From an uncultured Aquimarina sp. (lineage in GTDB: Bacteria; Bacteroidota; Bacteroidia; Flavobacteriales; Flavobacteriaceae): DNA of 64,000 nucleotides. This document shows, one piece after another, positions 28,901-37,644 of this stretch. The notes under the pieces are model-generated. The model had not been told where the DNA came from. It made no database searches and saw only the letters and a program-made list of their open reading frames with translations. The position numbers were made by a program, and so were the translations under genes. Position 1 is the stretch's first letter. Each line of letters starts with the position of its first letter. The DNA lies in assembly GCA_947496355.1 (NCBI GenBank), contig CANMCO010000013.1, forward strand, positions 1-64,000, in the 5' to 3' direction.

Positions 28901-29381
28901 TACCTCATGGCCAGGAGAATCTATGGCTCCAGATGTTGATGGATGGTACAGTTATACTTTTTCGAATACAAGTTGTGCCAATATGATTTTTAGTAATAAC
29001 GGAAACTCAAAAACTTTGGATCTAACCAGATGTAAAAATGGTTGGTATTATAATGACACCTGGTATGATAATAAGCCAAGTGCAATGAGAACAAATACTA
29101 TCTCACTTCCTAGTGTTTCAAATCAAAAAATTTCAATTCACCCTAATCCTATAACACATGAATCAATGATAGAGTGGTATATTGACACTAATAAAAGTAA
29201 TGTTCGTATTGAAATAATTAACCTTTACGGAGCAACTGAAGTGATCTTTGACAAGGTAGTAGACCAAGGAAAACATACTTTTGACCTCAACAAGGATAAT
29301 CTTTTAAAAGCTTCGGGTATTTACTTTTGTAGAATTATGATCGATGATCATGTAACGACCAAGAAATTATTTAAGAATTAG
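25935..29381 (+). CDS. Secreted GH13 alpha-amylase with three CBM26 modules and a type IX secretion tail
   Basis: Extracellular alpha-glucan hydrolase of 1148 residues. A signal peptide (about 1-26) leads into a GH13 barrel with the four conserved regions: DIVTNH (152-157), VDAFRWD with nucleophile D296, acid/base E325 in FGE, and DNHD (403-406). After a linker at about 600 come a chitobiase-C-like/Fn3 module, a starch-binding CBM26, a second Fn3-like module, then two more CBM26 modules (each with a GW(Y/F) turn and ending in a W-Y-D motif). The last ~75 residues are a type A sorting domain (HPNP...IYFCRI...KKLFKN), so it is exported by the type IX system and probably held on the cell surface. 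It converges with the susCD operon. Confidence 0.94.
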   Translation: MKKLLLSLFTILGTGMISFTPLSINGQTDFREETIYFLMTTRFFDGDQNNNAPTEWSSYNPDPTINPTITNPNDVTWRGDFKGLIQKLDYIKDLGFTAIWITPIVHNRSPLDYHGYHAWDFTKVDPRLESPGATFQDLINEIHARDMKIVLDIVTNHSGRFGIKDVAEIKYNTDPTATWHAPDNPNWAYDGLTPNPEDGLIWSRANLAKMPPPYNQNLEAYNFPGKENYVDTSDPDWYHHSGNGFAQGFDDVENLQNRALAGDTPDLNTGSQVVRDYLVNAYTTFINMGVDAFRWDTVKHMSREDILYFYDAFKAVNPDLFIFGEVAQKRHELHPVEETNPHYYTWRGAVNNSAPVDLAVIDFFGEATFHGTFEEGQSFPTVKAAARYDNLYSDPSTLVTWLDNHDFGPNNDWNRRYGGSDENLAACMNFMFTWRGIPTVYYGTEMRFKAGEFNDIHDASGIQKSINETGRAYYGDVIDQASSHTIYQHIKKLNAIRKAVPALQKGTWSWKDAPGNAVAYRRTHQNSEVAIGLAKDGGASFSISGMTNGIYRDAVTGREAIATNGNLNFNVTSGSAGIYVLNGPGLIGGCGGGFFENCVNGPSNPVAVINPNTSQSENPIQISIEGVAGAGSPYEIYYTTNGNNPNTSSTRYTGSFTITESATIKAIVYDNNGAASEISTKNYTIGPIEGLHIYFKKPINWSQVNVHYWNESPDILPTSNWPGPQMTRIDNSDWYEYIFQGVQSTNLLFSDNGSNKTPDLSRNGNGWYEDGVWYDSDPGNTSNTPPTLMISPEGGTFSEGEIVSVALIANDNNPNGISIYYTLNGEEPSITSNLYVSTISITENTTIKAITYDSEGSSSGIISNTYTFTSTNNSMTIYYKGALNTPNLYFWNTNPIDLAVNWPGVSMTDAGNGWFKHTLNTINCSNLIFNSNGANQTTDLNRCGDGWYYNGTWYDSNPEESQELTVYFKSDTYTFPEIYFWNVIPSEATTSWPGESMAPDVDGWYSYTFSNTSCANMIFSNNGNSKTLDLTRCKNGWYYNDTWYDNKPSAMRTNTISLPSVSNQKISIHPNPITHESMIEWYIDTNKSNVRIEIINLYGATEVIFDKVVDQGKHTFDLNKDNLLKASGIYFCRIMIDDHVTTKKLFKN

Positions 29382-29412
29382 CGTTTAAATTACCCCCTCA
29401 TTATATATGTTG

Positions 29413-29453
29413 AATTACCCATTATTTACTTCTGTATTAATGGGTAATTTTTT
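29413..29453 (+). terminator. Terminator of the amylase gene
   Basis: A perfect 12-bp stem (AATTACCCATTA at 29413-29424 with TAATGGGTAATT at 29438-29449) runs into a T run ending at 29453. It lies 31 bases after the amylase stop. Confidence 0.85.
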
Positions 29454-29474
29454 GTCTTTTACTTTATTTCAGAT

Positions 29475-29513
29475 TATTTAAAAAAATACCACCCGGAATA
29501 GGTGGTATTTTAA
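29475..29513 (-). terminator. Terminator of the susC-susD operon
   Basis: An 11-bp stem (AAAATACCACC at 29483-29493 with GGTGGTATTTT at 29501-29511, loop CGGAATA) has A residues on its left, giving a T-tract on the minus strand. It closes the minus-strand operon 22 bases after its last gene. Confidence 0.8.
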
Positions 29514-29534
29514 CTCAATAATTTAAAAATTCTA

Positions 29535-30422
29535 TTAATTAGGAACAAGTTCTAAAGTATATGTAATCCCTGGTATACCACAACAAGAAGCAGGTGTAAA
29601 ACCTAACCCAAGGGTAATAATGCCAGTAACTGGATCCAAATTAGCAGAATTTTGTACAAAATCTACTACGCCGGGAAACGATGTAGATGGTGTAGCAACA
29701 GTAATGGTTCCACAGACATCTGTAAACTGCAATCCAACTGGGGTACCGGGTCCAAAAAGACCAGCTGTACCATCATTCATCACATATGTTCCTGCAGAAG
29801 GTTGTGTTATTGTAATCGCTTGTGGACTTATAAAAGTGCCTGCAGGTTGATTTGTCGCAATTACAGTAGAAGTATAATTACCTTCTAACATGGTTGGACA
29901 AGAAACAGGGTAATTGATAACACTAGCAAACAATACGGTTGTTTGAATATTACTACCAGTATTACTAGTTCCATCATCATTTACAATATTTAACACAGTG
30001 CCATCTGGTCTTGTAAACCGGGTTGTGATGGTTAAAACATCACCTAACATGATATCCGCACTAGTATTTAGTTCTGTAAAGGCAGCAACAATATCATTGG
30101 TCGACAAAGTATAATCCTGTGGTAAGGTCACATTACTAAATAAAGTTGTACTATATACCGGACCCGCCAATGTTCTATACACAGCAACTATATCAGTAGA
30201 TGCTGGATTTCCTTGAGCTACTTCTGCGCTAAATTCTAAATTTACAGGTTCATTATTATTAATTTTCACAAGATCTATAATTGTTTCTCCTGTTGCCGAT
30301 TTTTGCATATTAGGTACAACGCCATCTTCTAATGTAATTGCTGCAGTTCCTCCATCGTCTTCACATGAGATTCCCAACATTACCGTTACTAATGCCAGTA
30401 CTATTATTTGTATTTTTTTCAT
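29535..30422 (-). CDS. Surface lipoprotein of the susCD operon, SusE-like position
   Basis: Not assigned to a named family. The 295-residue protein has a lipoprotein signal peptide with the acylated cysteine at C20 (LGISC), followed at once by EDDGG, an acidic stretch of the type that directs flavobacterial lipoproteins to the cell surface (LES). The rest is rich in T, V, G and predicted beta strands, with four later cysteines, two of them adjacent (ASCCGIPG). It starts 11 bases after susD, in the place where SusE/SusF glycan-binding lipoproteins usually sit. Glycan binding is inferred from position only. Confidence 0.72.
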   Translation of the reverse strand: MKKIQIIVLALVTVMLGISCEDDGGTAAITLEDGVVPNMQKSATGETIIDLVKINNNEPVNLEFSAEVAQGNPASTDIVAVYRTLAGPVYSTTLFSNVTLPQDYTLSTNDIVAAFTELNTSADIMLGDVLTITTRFTRPDGTVLNIVNDDGTSNTGSNIQTTVLFASVINYPVSCPTMLEGNYTSTVIATNQPAGTFISPQAITITQPSAGTYVMNDGTAGLFGPGTPVGLQFTDVCGTITVATPSTSFPGVVDFVQNSANLDPVTGIITLGLGFTPASCCGIPGITYTLELVPN

Positions 30423-30433
30423 AATTCATTTTA

Positions 30434-32134
30434 TTAGTTATCCCAAAATATTTTAAAAGTTGTTGGATCTTTTTGATCTGGTGCATTTTGGTTGAGATTT
30501 ATTTCTCTTTGAGGCCAGAAGAAAGAAACTTGAAAAGGGTTATTTAGCACAGTTAAATTATCTACTAAAGGGAAACCATCACCATTGTCAAGTTGATATT
30601 CAGGCGAAGGTCCATTAGGATCTGCTAAAACAGGATATCCTGTTCTTCTGTAATCGTTATATTGATCCATTGGATCTCCAAATGTAGCCACCCACTTTTG
30701 GGTCATAATAATTTCTAATTTCTTATCATTCCCAGCTGCTGCAAATTCAGTAATTATATTGTCCATAAATGTAGTCGCTGCTGGAGTGCCTGCAATTACG
30801 GGAACAGTTTGTGAAGTTCCGGTTCCTGTAACTACTTGATCTACTTTTGCAAAACTAGCCATCATGGCTTCTCTCAATTTTGCACTGGCGTCACCAGGCA
30901 TTAAGCCAACTTGCATTAATTCGGCTTGTATATATAAAAACTCATCATATGTCAGAATCCTTTTTGGTGCTACACCAGTACCACTAGTAATTGTTCTGGC
31001 AAATCCTGCGCCATCATCATATCGTCCTCCACAAGGAAAAATACCAGGGAAAGTAGCATCGTTTTGAACCGCACCATCTCTATCTGGGCCAATACTACCA
31101 AAACGGATACTAAAAAATCCAGTAGAAGAATCCCAATAATCAGCATTAGGATCTCCGGTAACTGCATCACCTTGATCTTGAGGAAACTGACCAGGAGTTA
31201 ACTGATTAACAAAATAGTATGGTAATCTTGGATCTGGATTACCGTTATGAATATTAGGGTTCACTCCTATTAGAATCTCATAGAACCAAGGACTAGCATA
31301 TTTTGTTACTTGTGCACCTCCATATGCATCTACAAATAATCTGTTACGCTCATCTGCAGGCGCTAGGTTAGCAGTATGATTAAATTGGAAATCATCTGAA
31401 TTAGAGGACATAAAATTGTCATCGGCTAACAATGCATTAAAGTCTGTGGAATTAAACAATGTAGATAATCGAATTTGATTATATAATTTTAATTTTAACG
31501 TATTGGCAAACTTTACCCACTGTGTACTTGAACCACCGTAAAATAAATCATCTGTAGATGGTAGTACACCTTGCCCAGTTTGAACATTAGCTTTCCCGGT
31601 ATCTATCAAATCCAGTACACTTTGGTAAATCTCTTCTTGATTATCAAAAACTGGACTAACTGTACCTTGTTCTAATCCTGTAGCCTCAGAAAATGGTACA
31701 TCTCCCCAAAGGTCGACTGCTACAGACATTAGATATGCTTTCAGAATCTGTGCTGTACCCACATAGACCAAATCTCCTGTTTCATTGGCTTGCGAAATTA
31801 GTGTCTCTAGATCTGTAAGTCCCAGGTAAACATTATTCCAATCATTATTTATCAATATATTATCTGCTTTTGTACCATATTGATCTTGCTCCTCTCTAGC
31901 AGTAAACTGATGGGTATATACCTGAAGTATATCTCCACTAAAGAATTGAAAGTCTGCTACCTGCCCAATATTTACTTCAATACCAGTTAATAATTGATTT
32001 ATTGGTGCTACCGTTGGATTATCGGTATCGGTATCTACATCTAAATATTCACTACAGCTCAATGCCAAAAACAAGATAGAGCATGCTAATAAAAATTTAG
32101 ATTTATGAAATGTATTTTTTATTATATTTTTCAT
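30434..32134 (-). CDS. SusD/RagB-like glycan-binding lipoprotein
   Basis: Outer-membrane lipoprotein that lids the SusC transporter and binds oligosaccharides. Starting at the ATG at 32134 gives a proper lipoprotein signal peptide with the acylated C27 in ALSCSEYLDVD; the longer frame up to 32206 adds 24 residues of non-signal sequence overlapping susC and is rejected. Length is then 566 residues. The sequence DVDTDTDNPTVAPINQLLTG at the mature N-terminus and the ending NLNQNAPDQKDP resemble the SusD-like_2 subgroup. It follows susC by 10 bases. Substrate specificity is inferred only from the facing amylase. Confidence 0.92.
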   Translation of the reverse strand: MKNIIKNTFHKSKFLLACSILFLALSCSEYLDVDTDTDNPTVAPINQLLTGIEVNIGQVADFQFFSGDILQVYTHQFTAREEQDQYGTKADNILINNDWNNVYLGLTDLETLISQANETGDLVYVGTAQILKAYLMSVAVDLWGDVPFSEATGLEQGTVSPVFDNQEEIYQSVLDLIDTGKANVQTGQGVLPSTDDLFYGGSSTQWVKFANTLKLKLYNQIRLSTLFNSTDFNALLADDNFMSSNSDDFQFNHTANLAPADERNRLFVDAYGGAQVTKYASPWFYEILIGVNPNIHNGNPDPRLPYYFVNQLTPGQFPQDQGDAVTGDPNADYWDSSTGFFSIRFGSIGPDRDGAVQNDATFPGIFPCGGRYDDGAGFARTITSGTGVAPKRILTYDEFLYIQAELMQVGLMPGDASAKLREAMMASFAKVDQVVTGTGTSQTVPVIAGTPAATTFMDNIITEFAAAGNDKKLEIIMTQKWVATFGDPMDQYNDYRRTGYPVLADPNGPSPEYQLDNGDGFPLVDNLTVLNNPFQVSFFWPQREINLNQNAPDQKDPTTFKIFWDN

Positions 32135-32144
32135 ATTTATTTTT

Positions 32145-35100
32145 TTAGAAAGATAAATTAAGCTTGAAGCCATATCGTTTTGCCGTTGGAGCCGCTGACA
32201 CCTCAATTCCCTGAACCCTTGAGGAACCGAAACTAGTTACTTCTGGATCAAAATTGGTGTACTTAGGGACATTTGGAGCGAAGTACCACAGGTTATTACC
32301 TAATACACTTAAACTGATTCTTCCAAATGGTGTCGTTTTTAATAATTTAGAAGGCACATCATAGGTAAGACTCACTTCTCTTAATCGATAAACAGTTCCA
32401 TCGTATACAGATCCCTCGGCTACCGTATTAATACCAAATGTGTTTCCTCCTGCGGGAGAAAAATATAGTTCATTGGTATCAATTTGTGTGGTATTTGGAA
32501 TCTGATTTCCATTGGCATCCAGAATAGGATTACCCTGATTATCCCCATAGAATCCAGGAATTATAAAGGTACGTTCTCTATCTTCGGTATCCCTTGTAAC
32601 TCCTCTTCCTAATAAAGTATTAATACTGTTAGATTGTATATCACCACCTTCTTTCCAATCGATTTGAGCTCTAAAACTCAAATTTTTATATGTGAATGTA
32701 TTTATAAACCCCATTCTGAAATCAGGATTTGGGTCTCCTACAACACCATTCTCTAAATCTTGAACAATACCACCTCCAGATTGATTAATAAGAAAATTGC
32801 CTTGGTCATCTCGGGCAAAACGTGACCCAAAAAACACCCCAAATGGTTCTCCTACTATCGCGTGCGCCACTTGATTTGGATCTAATTGAATTCTTTCTAA
32901 ACCATCTACTAACTCAGTAACTTCATTTACATTTCTTGTAAAAGTTGTAAAAGACTCCCATTTGAAGTTATCCGTTCTGATAGGAATTAAGGTCAAACCA
33001 AGCTCGATCCCTGTATTTTCCATTTCACCAATATTAGTATTAAATGTTGTAAAACCACTAGAGGATGGAACACTCACAGGTGAAATTAGGTCTGTTGTAG
33101 TTTTTTTATACCAACTAAAATCAATAATAGCTCGTTGCTTAAAAAATTCTAAATCTGCACCAAATTCAATTTCATCAGTAAACTCTGGAGTAATTTCTCC
33201 ATCGGGTAATGAGGGACTATTTGCTACGACCGGTACACTATTAAAAGCATTAACAGAAGCAAAAGTTCTATTTAAAAATTCTGCCGGCGCATCGTTACCA
33301 ACAGAAGCATATCCTGCTCTAAGTTTTGCAAAGGTTAAAATATCGCTATTTAAGTTCAAAGCATCTGTTACGACAAGAGAAACACTGGCAGAAGGATAAA
33401 AATACGATTGATTGTCTTTTGGTAATGTAGAACTCCAATCATTTCTTCCGGTTGCATTTAAAAACAAATAATTTCTAAATGATAAACTTATATCTGCAAA
33501 AACACCAACATTTCTAGATCTTGAAGTAAAATCAGGGAAAACATTGTTTATAGACTTGGAAATATTAATATTATTGGCTACCGTAAATATCCCTGGCACT
33601 TTAAAAACAGTACCCCGAACAAAACTACGTGATCCCGTATTTTGTAATACATTATTTCCTAAAATAGCCGTTAGACTGAAATCTTCACTTAATTGATAAT
33701 CAAAATTAAATAACAATGTAGATTCCAGATCTTCATTAATAAAATCATCTGTAGTTACCGATCCTTGCCCATTAGCAGCACGAGATCCAATGTTTCGAAT
33801 TTGTTTTCTTGCCAGATTATATCTGTTAAATCCAACTCTGTAGTTTACAGAAATATTGTCATTAAAATCAAAACCTAAATTCAAGTTAGCAACAATTCTA
33901 TTAGTATCTGTTATAATTTGATCGTTTTTCCATGACCATAGAGGATGATCCCATCCATTATTAGGTGTAACTGAAGCCCCTGTAACAGGATTTTCAAAAG
34001 GAAGTGAAGTATCCCACGTTCTACCTAACCATAAGGTTCTGGCAAATGATGAAGCGGATCCTGCAAACTGATTATTACCAAAAAAACCTCCTACTTGTGA
34101 TGTTTCTGAATAATTTACAGAAGATCCTACCCTAAGGCCATTAGCAAGTTTAAAATTACCTCCGGCAGCGATAGCTGTTCTATCATATGTATTGAATGGA
34201 ATATATCCTTCTTGAGCCAAATCAGAAATCGTTACATTAAAGTTTCCATCCTCACCATTATAGGCAAGATTGACAGAGTTATCTAAAACAGTACCTGTTT
34301 TAAACAAATTTTCAACATTGTCTGGTTGCGCTTCATAAGGAACTGTTGGGCCAATTTCAGGAAATGCTGCCAGAAGATTAGGCCATGTTGGTATAGTTTC
34401 CAAAGAATCAAATCGTGGACCCCATGAACCATTTGCATTTAAATAACTAAAATTCACTCCGTTTCCATAGGTATTTTGATACTCTGGTAAATTTGCTATG
34501 TTTTCAAAATAAGTACCTGAGGAAAAATTAACTGCTAACTTGTTATTGGTTGATCCACCAGTAGCGCCTGTTTTTGTCGTAACAACAATTACCCCACCAG
34601 TAGCTCTAGAACCGTATAGTGCTGCTGCAGCTGTACTTTTTAGAACAGTTATAGAAGCAATGTTGTTAGGATCTAATGAAGATAACCCTGATTCATAACC
34701 ACCGCCACCAGTTGTTTGATTAGAAGTTGATACTTGTGAATTGTCGTATGCAATACCATCCACAATAATAAGTGGTTGACTTGCTCCTCCTAATGTTGTG
34801 ACACCACGTATATTGATTTGGTTAGAAGCTCCTGCAACACCTGTAGAAAGATTAACATTTACACCAGGTACCTTACCCGCCAATGATCGTATCAAATCTG
34901 GTTCTGAATTCTCCAGAACCTCATCTGGTTTGATCGTACTAACTGCATATCCTAGTTTTTTGGCATTTCTTTGGATACCAAAAGCAGTTACAACAACTTC
35001 TTCTAACTGTGCCGCATCCTGTTGTAATAACACATTAATTTGATCAATATCTCCAATTACTATTTCCTGGGTCGAAAAACCAACATAACTATAAACAAGA

Positions 35101-35306
35101 ACCGCTCCCCGATTTGCCGTTACAGTATAGTTGCCATCAAAATCGGATTGCGTACCGGTTGTTGTGTTTTTGACAATAATATTAACACCTGGTAAGGGTA
35201 CTCCGTTATTATCTGTTACCGATCCCGAGATTATTTTTTGTTGAGAAAATGCCACACTTGTTACAAAAAAGACAAGTACGAGCAGTTTGTGATAATATAC
35301 TCTCAT
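32145..35306 (-). CDS. SusC/RagA-family TonB-dependent outer-membrane transporter
   Basis: Active importer of oligosaccharides powered by TonB. The 1053-residue protein has a signal peptide (about 1-21), a carboxypeptidase-D-like regulatory domain (about 24-98, GVPLPGVNIIVKNTTTGT), a TonB-box region EEVVVTAFG near 102, the plug domain (about 115-240, with the SusC signature around VLKSTAAAALYGSRATGGV) and a long beta-barrel ending in F (KLNLSF). First gene of the susC-susD-lipoprotein operon. Context suggests alpha-glucan oligosaccharides released by the convergent amylase, but this is not proven by sequence. Confidence 0.95.
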   Translation of the reverse strand: MRVYYHKLLVLVFFVTSVAFSQQKIISGSVTDNNGVPLPGVNIIVKNTTTGTQSDFDGNYTVTANRGAVLVYSYVGFSTQEIVIGDIDQINVLLQQDAAQLEEVVVTAFGIQRNAKKLGYAVSTIKPDEVLENSEPDLIRSLAGKVPGVNVNLSTGVAGASNQINIRGVTTLGGASQPLIIVDGIAYDNSQVSTSNQTTGGGGYESGLSSLDPNNIASITVLKSTAAAALYGSRATGGVIVVTTKTGATGGSTNNKLAVNFSSGTYFENIANLPEYQNTYGNGVNFSYLNANGSWGPRFDSLETIPTWPNLLAAFPEIGPTVPYEAQPDNVENLFKTGTVLDNSVNLAYNGEDGNFNVTISDLAQEGYIPFNTYDRTAIAAGGNFKLANGLRVGSSVNYSETSQVGGFFGNNQFAGSASSFARTLWLGRTWDTSLPFENPVTGASVTPNNGWDHPLWSWKNDQIITDTNRIVANLNLGFDFNDNISVNYRVGFNRYNLARKQIRNIGSRAANGQGSVTTDDFINEDLESTLLFNFDYQLSEDFSLTAILGNNVLQNTGSRSFVRGTVFKVPGIFTVANNINISKSINNVFPDFTSRSRNVGVFADISLSFRNYLFLNATGRNDWSSTLPKDNQSYFYPSASVSLVVTDALNLNSDILTFAKLRAGYASVGNDAPAEFLNRTFASVNAFNSVPVVANSPSLPDGEITPEFTDEIEFGADLEFFKQRAIIDFSWYKKTTTDLISPVSVPSSSGFTTFNTNIGEMENTGIELGLTLIPIRTDNFKWESFTTFTRNVNEVTELVDGLERIQLDPNQVAHAIVGEPFGVFFGSRFARDDQGNFLINQSGGGIVQDLENGVVGDPNPDFRMGFINTFTYKNLSFRAQIDWKEGGDIQSNSINTLLGRGVTRDTEDRERTFIIPGFYGDNQGNPILDANGNQIPNTTQIDTNELYFSPAGGNTFGINTVAEGSVYDGTVYRLREVSLTYDVPSKLLKTTPFGRISLSVLGNNLWYFAPNVPKYTNFDPEVTSFGSSRVQGIEVSAAPTAKRYGFKLNLSF

Positions 35307-35826
35307 AGATTTAAGTTTTCATAAATTAGACTTCTATTTATGTAATCACAAAAGGATGGCAAGAATATCATGATGGCTAACTCAATCTTACTTTCACAAA
35401 ACTTGAACAAAGTTTACATGGAAAATGTAATTACACTCACCTATCCTTTGTATGATTACATTGGTAAAGAAAAAAAGAGTGAACCATGAGTTAGGTAATC
35501 CTTATCAAGATTTACCTAGTACCGAAGAAGGTTTACTAGTTTACTTACAAGGCTATAATTCACCGAAAAACTAGTATAATAAGATGTTCATACTAGCGCA
35601 TAGAAGGAAGATAACTTGAGATATACAAAACAACTCCACGTACTCGAAAGATTGTTTTAAACACGTGTTAAGAAGCTTAAATCAATTATGATTTAATACC
35701 CTGAATTCTTGTTAAAAATAATATGAGTCGAGTTTTTACCAAGCATTTCGAAACGTTTTACGTAATGTTAAATAGGGAGACCAATCCTTTTATGGAGTCT
35801 GAACAAATTCAAAAAGGACTAAAAAA
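35307..35826. other. Regulatory region upstream of susC
   Basis: About 520 bases between the regulator's stop and the susC start with no convincing gene. It holds two divergent copies of a roughly 20-base motif (35340-35359 on the minus strand and 35441-35461 on the plus strand, sharing ATCCTTT and TGATTACAT), an 8-base inverted pair CTAACTCA (35377-35384)/TGAGTTAG (35487-35494), and a 7-bp stem CTAGTAT/ATACTAG (35571-35596). These are candidates for promoter and regulator-binding sites of the sus operon. Confidence 0.5.
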
Positions 35827-37338
35827 TTATGCTACTAAGGATTTCACATATTCTGATGGAGTAATTTGGTTATATTTTTTGAAAGACTTGTTAAAAGTTA
35901 CTTTGTTATTGAAACCAACTTCATAAGCCACATCTATAATATTAAGATACCTTTGATCTTCACTTTTTAATATTTTCATAGCTTCTTCGATTCTATACGT
36001 GTTAATCAATTCGAAAAAATTTAGATCAAAATGTTCATTTATAATTTGAGAAGCATTATGTCTTGTAGTATCGAGAAGCTCAGAAATTCTATGAAGGTTA
36101 ATATCGTTTTGCTTATATATCTTTTCGTTATCTAGTAAATACAATAATTTCTCTTTTAATTCTAAAGATAAACTTTCTGTCAAACCGGATTTTTCATATT
36201 TATTAAGTCTATCCTGATCTGATTGCAATAATTTAAGGTTACCAAAAATACCTGGTCTAACAAAAGCAGTATAACCCACATATAAAACGAGTAAAGCCAT
36301 AGATGTAATCTGCATGTAGAATAGAAAACCGCTAACAATGTGCTGTATTACTAAAACAGCAAATACGGCATATGACACAATATATGCAGAACAAAAAATA
36401 ACCATGTTTCGTTGCCAGTTGTGCACTACTTTTACTATATCATTTCTATTTCTAGTAGACTTTAGATAGATTCTAATAACCAATACGCCATAAATCAAGA
36501 GAGAAGCAAGCTTTGAGATGGTAATTAAAACAAAATATGGTCTTATATTATATATTTTAATTCTTAATTTCTCTTCGGCTGGAAGAAAATAAATAGGTAA
36601 CAATAAAACCAAAAGAAACAAAGTCGGTAGTAAATGCCACACATCTATTTTTTTGAATTTATAACGTAGCGTTACTCTTTTGAAGTAAAAATAAATTAAT
36701 GGACCATAAACAAATGAAAACGAAATCGACATATAAAATGTATGAGGAAGATAATAATCATAATTCATAAGGTATATTCCCATATGTATCATAAAAAATG
36801 AGTGAACCAAAACAAAAGTACTCATGAGGAGATTGGCAACTTTATCTGACCGCTTTCTCAAATTCAAAACCACAGATATAAATACACCTATAAAACCAAT
36901 GTAAATACAAAATATAGACCACCACCCTACTTTTTTAAGGTACTTATCTGCCAACATCTGATATGGTTCTGAAGCACTGATTTGATCAAAATAACTGTGC
37001 TGTACAAAATCAATATCTAGACTAGCCATAATATATTTCTCTATATACTCACAAGCTAGTTTAGGTTCGTTAGATTTTGCATAAGAAAATGCTAACTCTC
37101 TAAACACATAGACAGAATCAACACCCTTCTGTTTTAATGATTGCAGATATGCACTAATCGCCAGATCATAAGTTCTACTGTTATTATGATCTTTTGCAGA
37201 AGACAAAAAATTATATGCATCAACATTCTCACTCGTATTATTTATTTCTTTATCTAGGCAATATGCATTTAAAGAAAAAATAAAAACAAGTGTATACAAT
37301 ATACCTGTTGATGTAATGTTTTTTGGAGTTAGCCACAT
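35827..37338 (-). CDS. Membrane-anchored AraC-type transcriptional regulator
   Basis: A 503-residue regulator with an N-terminal signal/anchor segment (about 8-27), a short TPR-like helical region (about 40-120), about seven or eight membrane segments (about 138-375) and a C-terminal AraC DNA-binding domain (about 400-500) with the second helix-turn-helix motif IIDVAYEVGFNNKVTFNKSF and ending KYNQITPSEYV. This architecture is widespread in Flavobacteriia. It lies directly upstream of susC on the same strand, so it is the prime candidate for controlling the locus (inference). A DNA-binding domain tethered to a multi-pass membrane domain implies sensing at or in the membrane. Confidence 0.88.
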   Translation of the reverse strand: MWLTPKNITSTGILYTLVFIFSLNAYCLDKEINNTSENVDAYNFLSSAKDHNNSRTYDLAISAYLQSLKQKGVDSVYVFRELAFSYAKSNEPKLACEYIEKYIMASLDIDFVQHSYFDQISASEPYQMLADKYLKKVGWWSIFCIYIGFIGVFISVVLNLRKRSDKVANLLMSTFVLVHSFFMIHMGIYLMNYDYYLPHTFYMSISFSFVYGPLIYFYFKRVTLRYKFKKIDVWHLLPTLFLLVLLLPIYFLPAEEKLRIKIYNIRPYFVLITISKLASLLIYGVLVIRIYLKSTRNRNDIVKVVHNWQRNMVIFCSAYIVSYAVFAVLVIQHIVSGFLFYMQITSMALLVLYVGYTAFVRPGIFGNLKLLQSDQDRLNKYEKSGLTESLSLELKEKLLYLLDNEKIYKQNDINLHRISELLDTTRHNASQIINEHFDLNFFELINTYRIEEAMKILKSEDQRYLNIIDVAYEVGFNNKVTFNKSFKKYNQITPSEYVKSLVA

Positions 37339-37644
37339 AATTATTTAATTAATAATTATACTTCCTAATTTACAACTTGTTTTTCGAAAAAACCAACCAC
37401 ATAGGGATTCCCCGATAATACTTTACCTATAAATTCAGTAAATTCGGGGGTTAAACGAGAGTTAAAAAAAACAAAAAACACTACAGATAAACCTTACATG
37501 TGGTGCAGATAAACATTACTTTTCTTTAAAAAATGTTAAAAAAAGCCGATCATGAATACTAGAATGCCATATAATTGAATAAATATCAATGTCTCTAAAA
37601 CAAAATAAAGGATAAGTATGTTAGTTAATGATCTTGATTAAGAT
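37339..37644. other. Intergenic region between mazG and the AraC-type regulator
   Basis: 306 bases without a gene. It carries an interrupted hairpin: CCCCGA at 37410-37415 with TCGGGG at 37444-37449, and inner TTTAC/GTAAA at 37422-37426 and 37438-37442. A small stem (ATCTT/AAGAT, 37631-37644) abuts the mazG stop. No T-tract or clear -7 box was seen, so the role of the hairpin is open. Confidence 0.4.

Noticed and set aside
32962..33399. 145-codon ORF antisense to susC
   Set aside because: Mirror of the susC frame in a long real gene; no promoter or family resemblance.
35723..35926. 67-codon plus-strand ORF upstream of and overlapping the AraC-type gene
   Set aside because: Half of it is antisense to the end of the regulator gene, there is no promoter, and the composition is unconvincing.
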